From an uncultured Gemmatimonadota bacterium (GTDB lineage Bacteria; Gemmatimonadota; Gemmatimonadetes; Gemmatimonadales; Gemmatimonadaceae): a stretch of 36,188 nt of DNA. The DNA lies in assembly GCA_903876745.1 (NCBI GenBank), contig CAIRBD010000467.1, positions 1 through 36,188 of the forward strand, written 5' to 3'. Numbering within the stretch: position 1 is the first letter of the stretch; every line of letters begins with the position of its first letter. This document shows positions 25,207 through 34,190 of the stretch, piece by piece. Under the pieces are notes generated by a model. That model did no database searches and was not told the DNA's origin. It saw nothing but the letters and a program-made list of their open reading frames with translations. Position numbers and translations under genes: made by a program.

Positions 25207-28200
25207 GTGAAAGTCCACGCCATCGTTCACCGCGTCATCGTGCCGGCACTCGCCAGTCTTGTGCTCGGCGCGTCGGCCATGGCCCAAACCATCGACACCG
25301 CAGCCTTTGCTGGCATGCGGTGGCGCGAGATCGGACCCTACCGCGGAGGCCGCTCTGTGGCCGTCGCGGGTTCGTCTGCGCGCATCAACGAGTACTACAT
25401 GGGCACGACCGGCGGCGGCGTGTTCAAGACCACCGACGGCGGTCTGAGCTGGCAGCCCGTGACCGACAAGTATTTCGGCGGGACGATCGGCGCGCTCGCG
25501 GTGAGCGCCTCGAATCCCGATATCGTGTGGGCGGCAGGCGGTGAGGGTGACATCCGCGGCAACGCGGCGCCTGGCGACGGCATCTGGGTGTCGAAGGACG
25601 CCGCGAAGACGTGGACGAAGATCGACTTTTTCGATCCGAAGAACCACGTGAAGAGCGTGAAGATCCATCCGACGAACCCCGACATCGTGTGGCTCGGTGT
25701 ACTCGGCCACGCATTCGGCACGAACGAGCAGCGCGGCGTGTTCAAGACGACGGACGGCGGCAAGACGTGGAAGAAAGTGCTCTATCGCAACGACGCGACC
25801 GGCGTCTCGGAACTCGTCCTCGACCCGAACGATCCGAACGTGCTGTACGCCGCGTTCTGGCACGCGTACCGCACACCGTGGTCGCTGAACTCGGGCGGCC
25901 CGGGCGGCGGCCTGTTCAAGAGCACCGACGGCGGCGACACGTGGAAGGAGATCACGGCGAGCGCGGGACTGCCGACCGGACTCTGGGGCAAGGTCGGGAT
26001 CGCCGTGTCGGCCGCGAAATCATCGCGGGTGTGGGCGCTCATCGAAGCCGATTCGGGCGGTGTGTATCGCTCCGACGATGCCGGCACGACGTGGACGCGC
26101 ACGAACAGCGAACGCAAGCTGAGGCAACGCGCGTGGTACTACTCGAAGATCGTCGCCGACCCGAAAGATTCGAACATCGTGTACGCGCTGAACGTGTCGT
26201 GGTTCCGGTCACGCGACGGCGGCAAGACGTTCCCGCAGAACATCCAGGTGCCGCACGGCGACAACCACGATCTGTGGATCGCGGCGAACGACCAGAACCG
26301 CATGGTACAGGCGAACGACGGCGGCGCCAACGTGTCGGTGAATGGCGGAAGGACCTGGACGGCGGAGAGTTTTGCCACGGCACAGTTCTATCACGTCACG
26401 ACGACGAACCACTTCCCCTACCAGATCTGCGGCGCGCAGCAGGACAACAGCACGCTCTGCGGTCCGAGCCGGAAGCCGGGAGGCATCACGATCAACGACT
26501 GGCTGGAGGCCGGCGGCGGCGAGTCGGGGTACATCGCGTCGAACCCGAAGAAGCCCGACATCGTGTTCGCCGGCAGCTACGGCGGCCTTCTCACGCGCAA
26601 GGACATGCGCACGGGGCTCACGCGTGACGTGAATTCGTGGCCCGACAACCCGATGGGCATCTCGTCGGAGGACATCAAGTACAAGTTCCAGTGGACGTTC
26701 CCGATCCTGTTCTCGCCGCACGATGCGAACACGATGTACGTGGGGGGCAGCAACGTCTTCGTGACGCACGACGAAGGGCAGAGCTACCAGACACTGAGCC
26801 CTGCGCTCGCGCGCAACGATCCCAAGACGCTGGGCGCCTCGGGCGGCCCGATCACGAAAGACCAGACGGGCGTGGAGACGTACGGGGTCGTCTTCACGAT
26901 CGCCGAGTCACCCGTAATGAAGGGCGTGATCTGGGCCGGTACGGATGACGGTCTCATCCACGTGACGAAGGACAACGGCAAGACGTGGAAGAACGTGACG
27001 CCGAAGGACATCGGCGACTTCACGCGCGTCTCGCTGATCGAGGCGGGCCATTTTGGCGCCGGCACGGCTTACGTCGCGGCCAATCGGTACCAGCAGGACG
27101 ACTTCACGCCCATCCTCTACAAGACGACGGATTACGGCGTGAACTGGACGAAGATCGTGAAGGGGATCCCGGCGACCGAGTTCACCAGAGCCATCCGCGA
27201 GGATCCGACGCGCAAGGGATTGCTGTACGCGGGCACCGAGCGCGGGGCGTGGGTGTCGTTCGACGACGGCGCCAACTGGCAGTCGTTGCGGATGAATCTG
27301 CCGATTGTGCCGGTACACGACATCACGATCAAGGACGGCGATCTCATCGTCGCGACGCACGGGCGGTCGTTCTACGTGATCGACGACCTGTCGCCGCTGC
27401 GCCAGGTGATGCCGACGACGCTCGCCAGGGATGCGCATCTGTACAAGCCGCGCGACACCTACCGCATCGATTGGGGCGGCGGTCGCGGGGCCGGCGGTGG
27501 TGGCCGCGGGGGCGCCGGCGGTGTGGGCGCCAATCCGCCGAGCGGCGTGATCGTGTACTACACGCTCAGCAAGCCCGGGCAGGACGTGTCGCTCGAGTTC
27601 CTCGACGCGAAGGGGCAGTTGATCAAGTCGTTCACGACGAAAGTGGATTCGTCGGCTCTGCCTGCCGTGGCGCCTGACGAAGAGGACGGCCCGCGTCGCG
27701 CGCCGCCGCCGCCGACGGTGCCGAACAAGGCGGGGCTCAACACGTTCGCGTGGAATCTGCGGTATCCCGATGCGACGGTGTTCCCAGGGCTCATCATGTG
27801 GGCTGGCGACACGCGCGGCCCGCTCGCGCCGGCGGGCACGTATTCGGTGCGGCTGCGCATCGGCGGCGGCGCGCCGCAGACACAGGCGTTCAAACTGCTC
27901 AATGACCCGCGCAGCGACGCGACGGCCGCCGATCAGCTCGCGCAGTTCGAGTTCCTCATCAAGCTGCGTGACAAGGTCTCGGAAGCGAACGATGCCGTCA
28001 TCTCGATGCGCCACGTGAAGAGCGAGGTGGACGACCGACTGAAGAAGGCGCCGTCGGATGCCGTGAAGGGTGAGCTGACCGCGGCTGGCGCGCCGATGAA
28101 GACGACCATCACGGGCGTCGAAGCCGAGGTGTACCAGATCAAGAACCAGAGCGGGCAGGACCCGCTCAACTACCCGATCAAGCTGAACAACAAGCTCGCG

Positions 28201-28407
28201 GCGCTGATGGGGAGCGTCGGTTCGGCGCCGGGACGGCCCACCGCGCAGGCGATGGCCGTGTACGCCGAGCTGCTTGGCAAGCTCGACGTGCAGACGACGA
28301 AGATGAAGAAGATCTACGCCACCGATCTCGCCAAGTACAACGAGCTGCTCAAGAAGCACGGCTTGCCCGCCATCGACACGAAGCCGAAGCCCAAGATCGC
28401 GGCGTGA
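25207..28407 (+). CDS. Large BNR/sortilin (VPS10)-like beta-propeller exported protein
   Basis: GTG 25207 with ggagg SD; signal peptide; repeated TTDGG(K/L)(T/S)W blocks (KTTDGGLSWQPV, KTTDGGKTWKKV, KSTDGGDTWKEI, TKDNGKTWKNV). Confidence 0.93.
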   Translation: MKVHAIVHRVIVPALASLVLGASAMAQTIDTAAFAGMRWREIGPYRGGRSVAVAGSSARINEYYMGTTGGGVFKTTDGGLSWQPVTDKYFGGTIGALAVSASNPDIVWAAGGEGDIRGNAAPGDGIWVSKDAAKTWTKIDFFDPKNHVKSVKIHPTNPDIVWLGVLGHAFGTNEQRGVFKTTDGGKTWKKVLYRNDATGVSELVLDPNDPNVLYAAFWHAYRTPWSLNSGGPGGGLFKSTDGGDTWKEITASAGLPTGLWGKVGIAVSAAKSSRVWALIEADSGGVYRSDDAGTTWTRTNSERKLRQRAWYYSKIVADPKDSNIVYALNVSWFRSRDGGKTFPQNIQVPHGDNHDLWIAANDQNRMVQANDGGANVSVNGGRTWTAESFATAQFYHVTTTNHFPYQICGAQQDNSTLCGPSRKPGGITINDWLEAGGGESGYIASNPKKPDIVFAGSYGGLLTRKDMRTGLTRDVNSWPDNPMGISSEDIKYKFQWTFPILFSPHDANTMYVGGSNVFVTHDEGQSYQTLSPALARNDPKTLGASGGPITKDQTGVETYGVVFTIAESPVMKGVIWAGTDDGLIHVTKDNGKTWKNVTPKDIGDFTRVSLIEAGHFGAGTAYVAANRYQQDDFTPILYKTTDYGVNWTKIVKGIPATEFTRAIREDPTRKGLLYAGTERGAWVSFDDGANWQSLRMNLPIVPVHDITIKDGDLIVATHGRSFYVIDDLSPLRQVMPTTLARDAHLYKPRDTYRIDWGGGRGAGGGGRGGAGGVGANPPSGVIVYYTLSKPGQDVSLEFLDAKGQLIKSFTTKVDSSALPAVAPDEEDGPRRAPPPPTVPNKAGLNTFAWNLRYPDATVFPGLIMWAGDTRGPLAPAGTYSVRLRIGGGAPQTQAFKLLNDPRSDATAADQLAQFEFLIKLRDKVSEANDAVISMRHVKSEVDDRLKKAPSDAVKGELTAAGAPMKTTITGVEAEVYQIKNQSGQDPLNYPIKLNNKLAALMGSVGSAPGRPTAQAMAVYAELLGKLDVQTTKMKKIYATDLAKYNELLKKHGLPAIDTKPKPKIAA

Positions 28408-28928
28408 CCGGCCGTACGCGCGACGCCGAGGCGCGCGATCACGCGGCGGTGCTGGCGCTGAACAACGGCGCCACACCGCACGTGAACGCGCTCTCGGCGG
28501 AGCCGTTCGACTGGTTGGTACGGCACGCGGAGTGGTTCCGCGTGTGGGAGGACGAAGCCGGCATCGCCGGCTTCGCTCTCGTGCTCCGGTCCGGGCTCGA
28601 CTACTGGAGCGAGAACTACAAGTGGTTCAGCGGGCGCTACGACTCGTTCCTGTATCTGGATCGCATCGTCGTGGCCGAGCGCGCGAGAGGGCGCGGCGTG
28701 GGCCGCGCCCTCTATGACGATCTGGCGTCGTTTGCCGCTGCGCGGTGGCCGCGGATCACCATCGAAGTGAACCTGCGGCCGCCGAATCCCGGGTCTGTCG
28801 CGTTTCACGAACGCATCGGATTCCAGCGTGTGGGCGTCCGCGAATACGATGACGGGGTGAGCGCCGTGCTGATGATGACGCGCGAGGTGCCTACTTCACC
28901 GTCTTCCGAGCGCTCCGGTCAGGCTTGA
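28404..28928 (+). CDS. GNAT N-acetyltransferase
   Basis: LDRIVVAERARGRGVGRALYDDLASFA (R-G-x-G-x-G-x-A motif), NLRPPNPGSVAFHERIGFQRVG; GTGA overlap with upstream gene. Confidence 0.92.
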   Translation: MTGRTRDAEARDHAAVLALNNGATPHVNALSAEPFDWLVRHAEWFRVWEDEAGIAGFALVLRSGLDYWSENYKWFSGRYDSFLYLDRIVVAERARGRGVGRALYDDLASFAAARWPRITIEVNLRPPNPGSVAFHERIGFQRVGVREYDDGVSAVLMMTREVPTSPSSERSGQA

Positions 28929-29490
28929 GTTCGTCGCGGAAGATCGTCCATTCGGTCGGTGGGGCATGGACGCGCCACACCGTGACGAAGCGCCCCGCCT
29001 CCTTCACGACCTGCCCGCCCTCGCGCTTCGTCTCGATCGTGTACGTGCCCGAATCGATCACGGTCGAATCCGTCCAGTTGGCGTGCATCGACTTGGTGGT
29101 GCGAACGAACTCACCCAAGGACTTCTGTTTCGCGAACTCGACGAGTGCTGCCGAGATATCCTTCGAGCCGCGGACGGTGGAGTCCTGCAGAACGAGTTCT
29201 GCCTGCGGATGATACTGGAGCATCACGTTGCGCTGATCCTTGAACGCCATCATCGCGCCGAGCAGCGCGAAGTTCTGCATGGCGTGGAAACGCAGTGAAT
29301 CGTCGAGTGTCCATCCCGGCAGGATCACCGGCTTCTTGGCGGTGTCGCTCGGCAGGATGGGAGGGCCCACGTTGACGACCGCAGGCAGGTTGGGGTCCAC
29401 CTTCCGCTGCTGGTCGGCATTCTTGGAACAGGCGGCGGTACAGCACAGGATGGAGAGAACCACCCCGCGCAGGCGAGATTTGGTGCGCAT
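28891..29490 (-). CDS. Lipoprotein with SnoaL/DUF4440-like fold
   Basis: MRTKSRLRGVVLSILCCTAACSKN; LQDSTVRGSKDISAALVEFAKQKSL...TIETKREGGQVVKEAGRFVTVWRVHAPPTEWTIFRDEL. Confidence 0.75.
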   Translation of the reverse strand: MRTKSRLRGVVLSILCCTAACSKNADQQRKVDPNLPAVVNVGPPILPSDTAKKPVILPGWTLDDSLRFHAMQNFALLGAMMAFKDQRNVMLQYHPQAELVLQDSTVRGSKDISAALVEFAKQKSLGEFVRTTKSMHANWTDSTVIDSGTYTIETKREGGQVVKEAGRFVTVWRVHAPPTEWTIFRDELKPDRSARKTVK

Positions 29491-29573
29491 TGCTCCTCTG
29501 CGAGTGAATAGGGATGTCCGTCCGGCCGTGGACGGCATCCGCAATTTAGCGGCTCGTCAAGCCGTCCTGTGGA

Positions 29574-30482
29574 TCAAATCGCTCCAGGGAATCCGCGGTC
29601 GACGGCGATGCCCATCGCGTGATACCCCTTGTCCACATACATCGTGGAACCGGTGATCCCGCTGGCCATCGGCGAGCAAATGAAGGTCGCGGCCGCCCCG
29701 ACTTCTTCGGGGGTGAGCGGCGCCTTGAGCGGCGAGTTGGCCGAGTAGTAGTCGACCAATATCTCGACGATGCCGACAGCGCTCGCGGCGCGCGAGGCAT
29801 AGGGACCCGCGCTGATCGTGTTCAGGCGCAGCCCGTACCGGCGTCCCACTTCGTACGCGAGGATGCGCGTGTCGCTTTCCAGCGCCGCCTTGGCCGACGA
29901 CATGCCGCCTCCGTAGCCCGGCACGGCGCGCTCAGCGGCCAGATACGACAGCGACACGAACGCGCCCTCGGCACGCATGATCGGCGCGAGATGCCGCACC
30001 ATGGAGATCATCGAGTAGGCGCTCACACTGAGTGCGGCGAGATATCCGGCGCGGCTCACCTCGATCAACGGCTTCTTCACCTCGGGGCCGTTGGCGAGCG
30101 AGTGCACGACGATGTCGATGGGCTTCTCGCCGAAGTCGGCGACGAGCGCGTTCCGCAGCCCTTCGAGCGTGAAATCGTCGAGGTCGCGGTAGCGCTTGTT
30201 CTCGCGCACCTCGGCGGGGACGTCGGCGAGCGTGTCGTACGCGGCGTCGAGCGGATAGATCTTCTCGAACTGCAGGAGCGAGCCGTCGGCCATGCGGCGC
30301 GACTCGTCCATCTTCCCACGGTCGATGAGGTTGCGGAGGATGTTGAGTGCCGGTGGCCAGGTGCCGACGCAGACCGAGGCGCCAGCCTCGGCCAGACACT
30401 TGGCGATGGCAAAGCCGAATCCGCCGTCGTCGGCGACGCCGGCTACGAGGGCACGCTTGCCCGTGAGGTCGATGTTGAGCAT
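29574..30482 (-). CDS. fabI: Enoyl-[acyl-carrier-protein] reductase (NADH), plant-plastid-like long form
   Basis: GVADDGGFGFAIAKCLAEAGA, KIYPLDAAYDTLADVPAEVRENKRY insert, HSLANGPEV, YGGGMSSAKAALESDTR, GITGSTMYVDKGYHAMG. Confidence 0.95.
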   Translation of the reverse strand: MLNIDLTGKRALVAGVADDGGFGFAIAKCLAEAGASVCVGTWPPALNILRNLIDRGKMDESRRMADGSLLQFEKIYPLDAAYDTLADVPAEVRENKRYRDLDDFTLEGLRNALVADFGEKPIDIVVHSLANGPEVKKPLIEVSRAGYLAALSVSAYSMISMVRHLAPIMRAEGAFVSLSYLAAERAVPGYGGGMSSAKAALESDTRILAYEVGRRYGLRLNTISAGPYASRAASAVGIVEILVDYYSANSPLKAPLTPEEVGAAATFICSPMASGITGSTMYVDKGYHAMGIAVDRGFPGAI

Positions 30483-30565
30483 CCCGTGATATCACTAGCC
30501 GGCGGCACAGGGGCAAGTGGGGCCGGGACCTTTCGCACGGGAGACCCGGCAGGCAATCTCCACAC

Positions 30566-31804
30566 GTGAGCAAACGCAGGAGACTGGTTCAACGACCAGC
30601 GCCGGACCCGGCGGCGCTATCCGTGCCGCCGCCGCCGCCGGTCCTGGCGCCGGGGGGCGGTCCGTCGTTCGCCCGGGCGCTCTGGCGCGTCACGTCGGCG
30701 CGCGTGACTGCGGGGAACCGTGTCACGCTGCTCCCGGACAGCCGCGCGACGTTCGACGAGATGATCCGCCTGATCGACGGCGCCCGCCACTCGGTGGATC
30801 TGGAGAGCTACATCTTCCGACCGGATTCCACGGGCCGTCGTTTTTGCGACGCGCTCTGCTCGGCGGCCGCACGCGGAGTCCGTGTTCGACTGCTGCTCGA
30901 CTGGGTGGGGCGGCTTGGAACACCGCTGTCATTCTTCGCGCCGATCACGGTGCAGGGCGGCCAGGTCCGGGTGTTCAACCGGCCGGGTTGGCGGGCGTGG
31001 TTCGGGCTGCTCCCGCGCGACCATCGCAAACTGCTGGTGGTCGATGGGACGGCCGCAGTGACCGGCGGCATCGGCATCGGTGACGAGTGGCGCTACGGTC
31101 TGCTGCGCAGGCGCCGGCAGCCCTGGCGCGACACCTGTGTGCTCATCGAAGGGGCGGCGGCGCGCGATCTGGCGGCGGCGTTCCGGAAGACCTGGGCCAT
31201 CGCGGGGGGTGAGAAACGTCCACGCCGGGCGGCACGCAAGATCGCGCCTGGCACCACGGGTGGGGAGCTCGATCCGGCAACGGCCGCGCCGTCGCTCGTG
31301 GGCATCGTGGAAGGCGTTCCCGGACGCCTGCGGGTGGGCCGTTCCCTGCACTTGCAGGCCGCCGCCGCGCAGCGCTCCATCTGGATCGCCAGCGCGTACT
31401 TCGTGCCGTCGTTCGCGGAGGTGGAGGCCCTCACGGGTGCGGCGCAGGACGGCGTGGACGTGCGCCTGCTCGTGCCGAGCAAGTACGACCACGTGGGCCT
31501 GCACTGGCTCACCTGGCGCTACTACGACCGGCTGCTGCGCAACAAGGTGCGCATCTGGGAGTGGGGTGGTGAGATGATGCACGCCAAGACGACGGTGATC
31601 GACGGCCGGTGGACACGCGTCGGGTCGACCGATTTCAATCCACTCGGCGTGTCGCTCAACTACGAACTCGACGCGATGATCGAGGATCCGGTCATCGGCG
31701 CGGCGGCCGAGGCGATGTTCATCGCCGACCTCGCACGGTCGCGCGAGGTGCGGCGCAAGCGCCGCGGGAGCGTCGTCACCGCGCAGGGACCAGCCGGCGC
31801 GTAG
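30566..31804 (+). CDS. Phospholipase D / cardiolipin synthase-like protein
   Basis: Two HKD motifs: DHRKLLVVDGTAAVTGG and HAKTTVIDGRWTRVGSTDFNPLG. Confidence 0.92.
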   Translation: MSKRRRLVQRPAPDPAALSVPPPPPVLAPGGGPSFARALWRVTSARVTAGNRVTLLPDSRATFDEMIRLIDGARHSVDLESYIFRPDSTGRRFCDALCSAAARGVRVRLLLDWVGRLGTPLSFFAPITVQGGQVRVFNRPGWRAWFGLLPRDHRKLLVVDGTAAVTGGIGIGDEWRYGLLRRRRQPWRDTCVLIEGAAARDLAAAFRKTWAIAGGEKRPRRAARKIAPGTTGGELDPATAAPSLVGIVEGVPGRLRVGRSLHLQAAAAQRSIWIASAYFVPSFAEVEALTGAAQDGVDVRLLVPSKYDHVGLHWLTWRYYDRLLRNKVRIWEWGGEMMHAKTTVIDGRWTRVGSTDFNPLGVSLNYELDAMIEDPVIGAAAEAMFIADLARSREVRRKRRGSVVTAQGPAGA

Positions 31805-31817
31805 CCCGCGCCGGCTG
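31791..31817. terminator. Perfect 11-bp hairpin between convergent genes, stop codon in the loop
   Basis: cagccggcgcg-tagcc-cgcgccggctg; the loop contains TAG 31802-31804 of the PLD gene. Confidence 0.65.
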
Positions 31818-31819
31818 CC

Positions 31820-32995
31820 TCAGGTCGCCAGCGTCTCTCCGGCCATCCGTGCACACTGCGCAAGCACGGCCGCGCCGATGAACAGGCATTCTTCGTCGGG
31901 GTGAAAGCGCGGTGAATGCGCTGCGGTGGCCTCGCCACCCGGCTCACGCGCACCGACGCGCAGAAAACATCCGGGCATCCGCTCCAGATAGAACGCGAAA
32001 TCCTCCCCACCCATGTTCGTCGTGCCAAGCGGAACGACCGCATCGGCGCCGAGCACGGTGCGCGCAGCCTGCGCGGCGAGTAGGGCGGCGCGCGTCTCAT
32101 TCACGACAGGCGGCGTGCCCTCGCTGAGCACGACGGTGGCACGCAGTCGGTGCGTGGCGGCGACCGCATGCGCGATGCGCTCCATCTCGCCGGCGAGCAG
32201 CGTGCGCGTCTCCGGCGTCGTGGCGCGGATGGTGCCCGTGAGCTCGGCCGACTCGGGAATGACGTTCGATGCCTTGCCCGCGTGCACCGTGCCCACGGTG
32301 ACGACACCCGGAAGAGCAGGGTCGAGCCGGCGAGAAACGATAGTCTGGAGCGCGAGGATCAACTCGGCGGCGCCGACGACCGGGTCGGCCGATTCCTGCG
32401 GCCGTGCGCCGTGCGCGCCCGCGCCGTGCAGCGTGATGGTGAACGTGTCGGTGCTCGCCGCGAGCGGTCCGGCCTGCGCGACCACCTCACCGACCGCGAA
32501 GCGCCGGTCCACATGCGCGCCGAAGATCGCACGCACTCCTTCGAGTGCATCGCTCTCGAGCACGGCGCGCGCGCCTTCGCCGACTTCCTCGGCCGGCTGG
32601 AAGATGACACGCACCTCGGCGTGTGCGGGATCGCGTGCCAGGAGGAGCGCCGCGCCCGCGGCCCACGACGCATGCACGTCGTGTCCGCAGGCGTGCATCA
32701 CCCCCGGGTTCTCCGAGGTGAACGGCAATCCCGTCGCCTCGGTGATGGGCAGCGCGTCGATGTCGCCGCGCAGCGCGACCGGCGGCACCGAGGCGTCGCG
32801 CCCCGGGATGCGCGCGACGAGTCCGGTGCGAGCGATCGGTTCGATGTCGGTGATGCCGTGCTGCCGGAGGAACCGCTCGAGCGTCTGCTGCGTGCGCGTC
32901 TCCTGCCAGCTCAACTCGGGATGCGCGTGCAGGTCGCGCCGCAGCGCGCGCAGCGCCTCACGCTCCCCTTCGGTGAAGGGCAGTTCGCGCGTCAC
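31820..32995 (-). CDS. M20 family amidohydrolase (candidate N-acyl/N-succinyl-amino acid hydrolase)
   Basis: LRRDLHAHPELSWQETRTQ, MHACGHDVHASWAAGAA, FQPAEEVGEGAR, LGTTNMGGEDFAFYLERMPG. Confidence 0.93.
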   Translation of the reverse strand: MTRELPFTEGEREALRALRRDLHAHPELSWQETRTQQTLERFLRQHGITDIEPIARTGLVARIPGRDASVPPVALRGDIDALPITEATGLPFTSENPGVMHACGHDVHASWAAGAALLLARDPAHAEVRVIFQPAEEVGEGARAVLESDALEGVRAIFGAHVDRRFAVGEVVAQAGPLAASTDTFTITLHGAGAHGARPQESADPVVGAAELILALQTIVSRRLDPALPGVVTVGTVHAGKASNVIPESAELTGTIRATTPETRTLLAGEMERIAHAVAATHRLRATVVLSEGTPPVVNETRAALLAAQAARTVLGADAVVPLGTTNMGGEDFAFYLERMPGCFLRVGAREPGGEATAAHSPRFHPDEECLFIGAAVLAQCARMAGETLAT

Positions 32996-34110
32996 GGGCG
33001 CAGCACCTGCGTGCGTACAGTGAGCGCTTCGATGCGCTCGACGTCCACGTCCACACCGAGTCCCGGGCGATCAAGCGGCACGCGGACCATTCCGTCGGTC
33101 ATCGTCCACTCGGGCGTGACGATGTCGCGCGCCCAATAGCGCGCACTCGGACTCACGTCGCCGGGCATCGTGAAGTTCGGCAGCGATGCGAGCGCCACGT
33201 TGTAGGCACGCCCCACGCCGCTCTCGAGCATCCCGCCGCACCACACGGGGATGCCGTTGCTCTGGCAGAAGTCGTGGATGGCGAGCGAACTCGCGTAGCC
33301 ACCGACGCGCCCCGGCTTGATGTTGATGATGCGGCCGCTGCTGAGCGCGACCATGTCCTGCGCGCGGTCGAGCGAGGTGATCGATTCGTCGAGGCACACG
33401 GGGGTGCGCAGCCGCCGCTGGAGCTCGGCGTGGCGCACGAGGTCGTCGTGGGCGAGCGGCTGTTCGATCATCATCAGGTGCAGCTCGTCGAGTTCCGCGA
33501 GTCGCTCGGCGTCGTCGAGCGTATATGCATTGTTCGCGTCGGCCATGAGGTGCGCCTCGGGGCCGACGGCGTCGCGCACGGCGCGCAGCCAGGTGACGTC
33601 GTGCCCGGGTTCGATCTTGATCTTCACCTTGCGATACCCTTCGGCGAGCGCGCCGCGCACCTTCTCGACGAGCGCCTCCGGGCTCTGCTGGATGCCAAGC
33701 GAGATGCCGGTGGCGATCTCGGTGCGTGTTCCACCGATGAAGCGGGCGAGCGGTTCACCGGCCGCGGTCGCGGCGAGCGCCCACATTCCCATCTCGACGG
33801 CGGCCTTCGCCATCTGGTGCCCGCGGAAGTCGCGTTCGAGCTCGTCGTGCACGTCGCCGGGATGGTCGAAGGCGCGGGCGAACACGCGCGGCGCCACGCA
33901 CTGTGCGATGGTCACCCAAGCCGAGTCGATGAACTCGCTGGAATAGTTCGGGGCCTCGCCGGCGACGCATTCGCTCCATGTGGACGCGCCGTTGGTGTCA
34001 CGGAGCTCGAGGAGGAAGATGCGGCGTTCGTGGACGGCGCCCGAGGAGATGCGAAAAGGCTCCTTCAGGGGGAGGCGCAGCTCTTTGAGAGTGATTTGAT
34101 CGAGGCGCAT
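32992..34110 (-). CDS. Enolase-superfamily o-succinylbenzoate synthase / N-succinylamino acid racemase-like protein
   Basis: KVKIKIEPGHD (KxK), LMADANNAY, MMIEQPLAHDD, VCLDESITS, INIKPGRVGG; ATGA overlap with the M20 gene. Confidence 0.9.
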   Translation of the reverse strand: MRLDQITLKELRLPLKEPFRISSGAVHERRIFLLELRDTNGASTWSECVAGEAPNYSSEFIDSAWVTIAQCVAPRVFARAFDHPGDVHDELERDFRGHQMAKAAVEMGMWALAATAAGEPLARFIGGTRTEIATGISLGIQQSPEALVEKVRGALAEGYRKVKIKIEPGHDVTWLRAVRDAVGPEAHLMADANNAYTLDDAERLAELDELHLMMIEQPLAHDDLVRHAELQRRLRTPVCLDESITSLDRAQDMVALSSGRIINIKPGRVGGYASSLAIHDFCQSNGIPVWCGGMLESGVGRAYNVALASLPNFTMPGDVSPSARYWARDIVTPEWTMTDGMVRVPLDRPGLGVDVDVERIEALTVRTQVLRP

Positions 34111-34116
34111 GGCAGT

Positions 34117-34177
34117 GGGAGGGCAAGGGGCGAGGGGGCGAGATCGAGTGCGAGTGGGAGGGGAGTGCGAGTGGGAG
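34117..34177. repeat. G-rich intergenic tract with a G4 motif and a 15-bp direct repeat
   Basis: gggagggcaaggggcgaggggg (four G-runs, 34117-34138); gagtgcgagtgggag at 34146-34160 and 34163-34177 (period 17). Confidence 0.75.
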
Positions 34178-34190
34178 ACTCTCCCTGCTG

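Noticed and set aside
26908-28476. Long minus-strand ORF (522 aa) opposite the propeller gene
   Set aside because: Arg/His/Val-rich translation with no family motifs; antisense shadow of a well-supported high-GC gene.
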